Source: Vitis vinifera (taxonomy: Eukaryota > Streptophyta > Magnoliopsida > Vitales > Vitaceae). From it: DNA of 64,000 nt. Below the pieces are notes generated by a model that had not been told where the DNA came from, did no database searches, and saw nothing but the letters and a program-made list of their open reading frames with translations. Position numbers and translations under genes: made by a program. Shown here in pieces: positions 60,501 to 64,000 of this stretch; the first letter of the stretch is position 1; every line of letters begins with the position of its first letter. Where the stretch lies: contig NC_081809.1 of the NCBI RefSeq assembly GCF_030704535.1, forward strand, positions 823,501-887,500, written 5' to 3'.

Positions 60501-61774
60501 TTGCCAGAAGTCATGCATTCAAGTTGTCTCTTTACAATTTGTATGTTTGTTTCCCCATTTACATGTTCGAAAACCCAAAAAGGGTTATTTGCAATTGTTG
60601 GTCTCTCTCCCTTTTTCTGTCTATGCCTCTCCACATGTGGGTATGGGCTGCACACACGAGAAAAGGTGTTAACGAGTATAATATGCATATTAGATCTAAG
60701 TCCTTCAGCTTTTTAGGAAAATTAGTAGTTCAATAAAACCAAATTACTTTTAATAAAAAATTATAAAAAAAAAAGCAACAACAACAACACCTAACCTTAC
60801 AACTTAGGTAGGTTAGTGTGAACAACTCAACCCCAATATTTGGACGAGATTCGGTAATCTTTTTTATACTCCAACATACTCAATTTATGGTTTTTCAATC
60901 TAAAAGGAAAACCTAGCAGACAACATCAACTAACCCAGGTCAAATTTCGAATTTTTTAATCAACTAACCCAAAATAGAGCCACAATAGTAGGAATAATGA
61001 TATTGAGCATGATAACATAACCTCTTGTCTGAAACTAGAATAAACAACTCTTAAAAGGAAAAAGTAATAATGAAAATTCAAAACCAAAATATCAATAAAC
61101 TTTTTTAAGACTTTCCACAACTTTTGAATAAATAACACCTGAGACTAAATGATTCAAAACCACAACAATCATGTTGATTTTCGACGAATACTACACAAGT
61201 GATTAAAAATTACTTTTACTTCTATATTTCAAAAAACAGAATAAAAAATCAGATCTACAACCAAAAATAAAAAATAAAAAAAAGACTAAATTCATGCCAA
61301 CGAACTTGATTTATATTCAATCAGCACAAGATTTAATTAACGTGGTAATTAAATAAACGAATCAAATTAAACTCACCGCCTATTTTCAGAGGGAAAGAAA
61401 AAAAGGAAGGGTTAGATTCACTTAAGAAAGGGACAAAAACACGCCGCTTTCAAGACTGCAACCAACAAAAGATTTTCAAATTTTCTTATCTTTTCTTTCA
61501 TTTTCTCATCTACCAAGCAGAAGAATGAAAATGTTAAAGATGTGAGAAACCGAAGTACCGTACTGCCGGCGCCGATGGAATACTTAGAAAGAGCGGAAGC
61601 CAATCGGCGGCACCGCTGATAAGTCTGGAGCCACGTGTACTGCAAAGATCCATGGATCACTGATTTCCTGTTGGGATGTACCACAGCCGCTCTCTCCAGC
61701 AACCACAGCGGAGTCAAGGCCGTGTAGTTCGCTGCGTTCTTCGGTAGATCATCTATGTCGCGCTCCACCACCAT
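57503..61774 (-). CDS. AAE7: Peroxisomal acetate-CoA ligase, AAE7/ACN1-like, 3 exons
   Basis: Acyl-activating enzyme that makes acetyl-CoA (or butyryl-CoA) from the free acid and ATP in peroxisomes, feeding the glyoxylate cycle. Exons: 61559-61774, 58580-59170, 57503-58399; 567 residues, against about 569 in Arabidopsis AAE7. The N-terminus VVERDIDDLPKNAANYTALT and RKSVIHGSLQYTW match AAE7 as remembered. The AMP-binding motif YTSGTTASPKG is at about 202-212; later motifs are TYGLSETYGPSTVCAWKPEW, GWFHSGDLGVKHPDGYI, KDRSKDIIISGGENISSVEV and PKTATGKIQK (catalytic Lys). The C-terminus is SKL, a PTS1 peroxisome signal. Intron 1 is 2.4 kb and AT-rich. All core motifs are intact. Confidence 0.93.
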
Positions 61775-61874
61775 CTCCTCTGTACCCTCACTATCTACCT
61801 CCTCAGTTGTGATTATGGCAACTCTCGTGACGATGCGAGTAGTGTATAATCAACGTGGAGAGAGTTGCCATAGT

Positions 61875-61886
61875 TTTATATATATG
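61875..61886 (-). promoter_or_regulatory. Probable TATA box of the AAE7-like gene
   Basis: TATATATAAAAC on the minus strand, about 100 bp upstream of the ATG at 61774. The context is otherwise GC-mixed, so the run stands out. Confidence 0.55.
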
Positions 61887-61954
61887 TTGAGCATGTTGAA
61901 TATGGAAATGACCAAATTGTCCTCCATTTGTGATAAAATAAAGGGACAATAGTG

Positions 61955-62541
61955 TTTTGGACCAGTTGGGTCCAAAAATTAAGTTTTTGTCCATATAAAT
62001 TCATTATTTAAGCTTAAAACCCAGAGAAAATGTGAAAATTGAGAAGAAAGATATGAATTTTTTTATCATTCCAAAAATGACTTTTGCTCATTATGAAAAA
62101 AAAAAAAAGGTAGAAAAATATTAATTTAAATTTTATTCCTTTTTTAAACCTCAATAAAATTTAATATAATTTAGTGATTTGGAAAAAAAATACACCCTTT
62201 CTAAAAAAAATAAAATAAAATTATTATTATTATTATTATTTAAAAATAAAAAATCTTGAAAAATATATATTTTTAAAATTGTGTATATAAAAATAACTAA
62301 AAATATGTCAAATTTATTTTTAAAAATGATATATTTTTTTAAAAAAAATATTTTTCTAAAAATAATAAATTTTCAGAATAATGATTAAAAAAAATTTAAG
62401 ATAAAAAAAAAGTTTGTCAAACATTATGGTAGAAAATAGTTTTAAAGGGTATATTGGTATTTTCATATTTAATATCCTCATCATCAATTATGCAACTTAC
62501 ATGGACCAAAACTTAATTTTTGGGCCCAACTAGGTCCAAAA
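61955..62541. mobile_element. MITE-like element with about 40-bp terminal inverted repeats, copy B
   Basis: The left end GTTTTGGACCAGTTGGGTCC...AAAAATTAAG is mirrored by CTTAATTTTTGGGCCCAACT...GGTCCAAAA at the right. The interior of about 500 bp is AT-rich and shared, inverted, with 26328-26895. The element sits 0.18-0.77 kb upstream of the AAE7-like ATG. The exact borders and target duplication are unresolved. Confidence 0.65.
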
Positions 62542-62789
62542 GACAAACCACGATTAATTTTTACATCACATGGGACCCACCGCCGTGAGAATCGACGGTG
62601 GGGATTAACTGTAACCACACGAGCTCTAGTTATAGCTTTTACGGTGCATTTCAACTATTTGGACGCTTGGATTATTGAGTTTTGACCCAAAAAAAGATAT
62701 TTAGAAAAAAAACCAAAAAGTAAACTGATTTCCAAAATAATGCCCAATTTAGTGCATCTTTATCACGTAGGAGTCCAGGTCAAGAAACC

Positions 62790-62967
62790 GTAGTCACCAA
62801 TTACAGTTTTGAGTTCCTTTCACTTTTCGGTTAGGTTTCTTACCTTTAGGGTTTTGTCTTTTTATTCGTCATTTCCGTTGTCTCCCGTTGCATCTGGTTG
62901 TCTTTGGTTCATCCTTGGCTCAAATTCAATATTTTCCAAATTTTCATCTTGTTCCATCATTGATCAG
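62790..62967 (+). promoter_or_regulatory. Probable non-coding first exon of a right-edge gene
   Basis: A less AT-rich, pyrimidine-rich stretch (TTTAGGGTTTTGTC, CATTTCCGTTGTCTCCCG) ending in a good donor, GATCAG/GTAAGA, at 62967. It has the look of a plant 5' UTR exon and points into the gene that would start near 63940. It is about 1 kb from the divergent AAE7-like gene. Inference from composition and the donor only. Confidence 0.4.
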
Positions 62968-63939
62968 GTAAGATTTATGAGTTTTTCAGTTTACGTAAAT
63001 TTAAATATTTTTTTGTAAATCTGTTTAGTTTTCACGTATTTTAGTTTATTGTTGTAGATGTGTTTGGTTTCTGATTTTATTTTCATCTTGTGCTTGGTAA
63101 AGATGTGTTCGGTTTTTTTTAATTTTATTTTCATTGTGAGCTAGCTTGACAAAAAGAAAAAGGTTTTGTTTTAGTGAAGAAAACGAATATGGAATGGAGA
63201 GCCACCGTGAATTTTTTTTGTTAAAGATACCAAAAATGGAGGGGACCATTGTTAAGAACTCCAAAAATGGAGGGGACCACTGTTAAAAACCCCAAAAATG
63301 AAGGGGATGAGCTTTGATTTTTGTTATAGGAACAGAAAAAATCGGAGTACTCCACTTTTCAAGGGCCAATGAATAAGGTTTTATCTTAAGTTAGGAGATT
63401 GAGGTGTGGGGTTGTTTTCAGTTTCTACATTATTCTCCAAATTCTAGGAATGTTTGGTTGCCCAGAAAATAGAGGAAAGTAATGCTAAAATGTGCATGTT
63501 TGACCTATCATTTGGGTGGGGTAGAACTCTAGAAAATGATATCAGAATTTCCTCTACAATGTGAGTCACTCCATGGACCCATTCCTCTGTAATAAAATAA
63601 AGCTGGTGGGTTTCATTAGTGGTCCTGAGTATTCTGATCTTTTTCTTACTTGGTGGGTTTCAAATTCCTTGTTGTTTGGTTGACCTTAAAATTCAGGAAT
63701 ATGATCCAGTGGTAGGAGATATGGTTAAAACAGAGTCATCATGGGCTAGTTCTGGTCCAAAGATTTAAGACATTATTTGCATCCTTTAAGGAATCTCAAA
63801 CTAAATAGTTTTAAAATTTTCAATACTTCAACTCTACTTGATTTAGACTCTGCTTGGCTATTCTTGGGATTTGATTTGCTGTAACCATAAGTTGGAGACT
63901 TTATCTTTAATTCTTTGTTAGGCTCATAATAAGCTAGCG

Positions 63940-64000
63940 ATGTTCATGAGTGGAACATATGAAAATTGGCAAGATTTAGAAGATAAAAGCAACTATGATA
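63940..64000 (+). CDS. Possible first coding exon of a gene running off the right edge
   Basis: An acceptor-like CTTTGTTAG ends at 63921. The first ATG after it (63940) opens a frame to the window end, reading MFMSGTYENWQDLEDKSNYD. This is 20 codons only and I do not recognise it. With the upstream donor at 62967 it suggests an intron of about 0.95 kb in the 5' leader. Confidence 0.35.
   Translation, partial: MFMSGTYENWQDLEDKSNYD

Noticed and set aside
1-64000. CRISPR arrays, bacterial operons or ribosome-binding sites
   Set aside because: The window is plant nuclear DNA; the tandem arrays lack the repeat-spacer pattern.

Overview
The window is nuclear DNA of a flowering plant. It has GT-AG introns, AT-rich spacers of up to several kb, a Copia-type LTR retroelement, SINE and LINE remnants, many MITE-like elements, and proteins that match eudicot families end to end. 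Gene style and repeat content suggest a woody eudicot such as grapevine (Vitis). That is an impression from memory and is not proven by the sequence.

Layout: (1) 1-1350: a possible last exon of a plus-strand gene, then a 0.8-kb foldback element. (2) 1786-12429, minus: AMSH3-like JAMM deubiquitinase with 14 coding exons; its introns hold several repeats, including a pogo/Emigrant-type MITE. (3) 13205-15003, minus: TBL/PMR5-type cell-wall O-acetyltransferase, 5 exons. (4) 15925-16831, minus: small secreted or membrane DUF7731-like protein, 4 exons. (5) 17562-21274: a broken Copia retroelement with a 5-bp target duplication. (6) 23123-25264, minus: intronless PPR protein matching mitochondrial PPR40. 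(7) 27701-37458, plus: tandem family of PRISE/VEP1-like (progesterone 5-beta-reductase/iridoid synthase-like) reductases, two complete single-exon copies and one decayed copy split by a SINE; a 131-bp tandem array and a 21-bp minisatellite lie between them. (8) 37997-41955, minus: endosulfine/ARPP-19-like PP2A inhibitor, 5 exons. (9) 42.7-46.0 kb: AT-rich DNA containing a 1.44-kb tandem duplication. (10) 46764-51259, minus: secreted GH3 beta-xylosidase, 7 exons. (11) 51.3-57.5 kb: AT-rich spacer. (12) 57503-61774, minus: AAE7/ACN1-like peroxisomal acetate-CoA ligase, 3 exons, ending in SKL. (13) 62.8-64.0 kb: probable 5' end of a plus-strand gene running off the window.

The genes do not form one pathway. 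They cover endosomal deubiquitination, wall polysaccharide acetylation, wall xylan trimming, mitochondrial RNA or respiratory function, peroxisomal acetate activation, PP2A control and enone reduction. The most informative features are the PRISE cluster (a catalytic-lysine substitution, a 5'-to-3' divergence gradient suggesting gene conversion, and a third copy carrying a SINE), the PPR40-AAE7 linkage that recalls the Arabidopsis chromosome 3 neighbourhood, and the strong tendency of this region to make local tandem and inverted duplications. All exon joins were worked out by hand from splice signals, open frames and remembered family sequences. Coding lengths sum in frame for every multi-exon gene listed.
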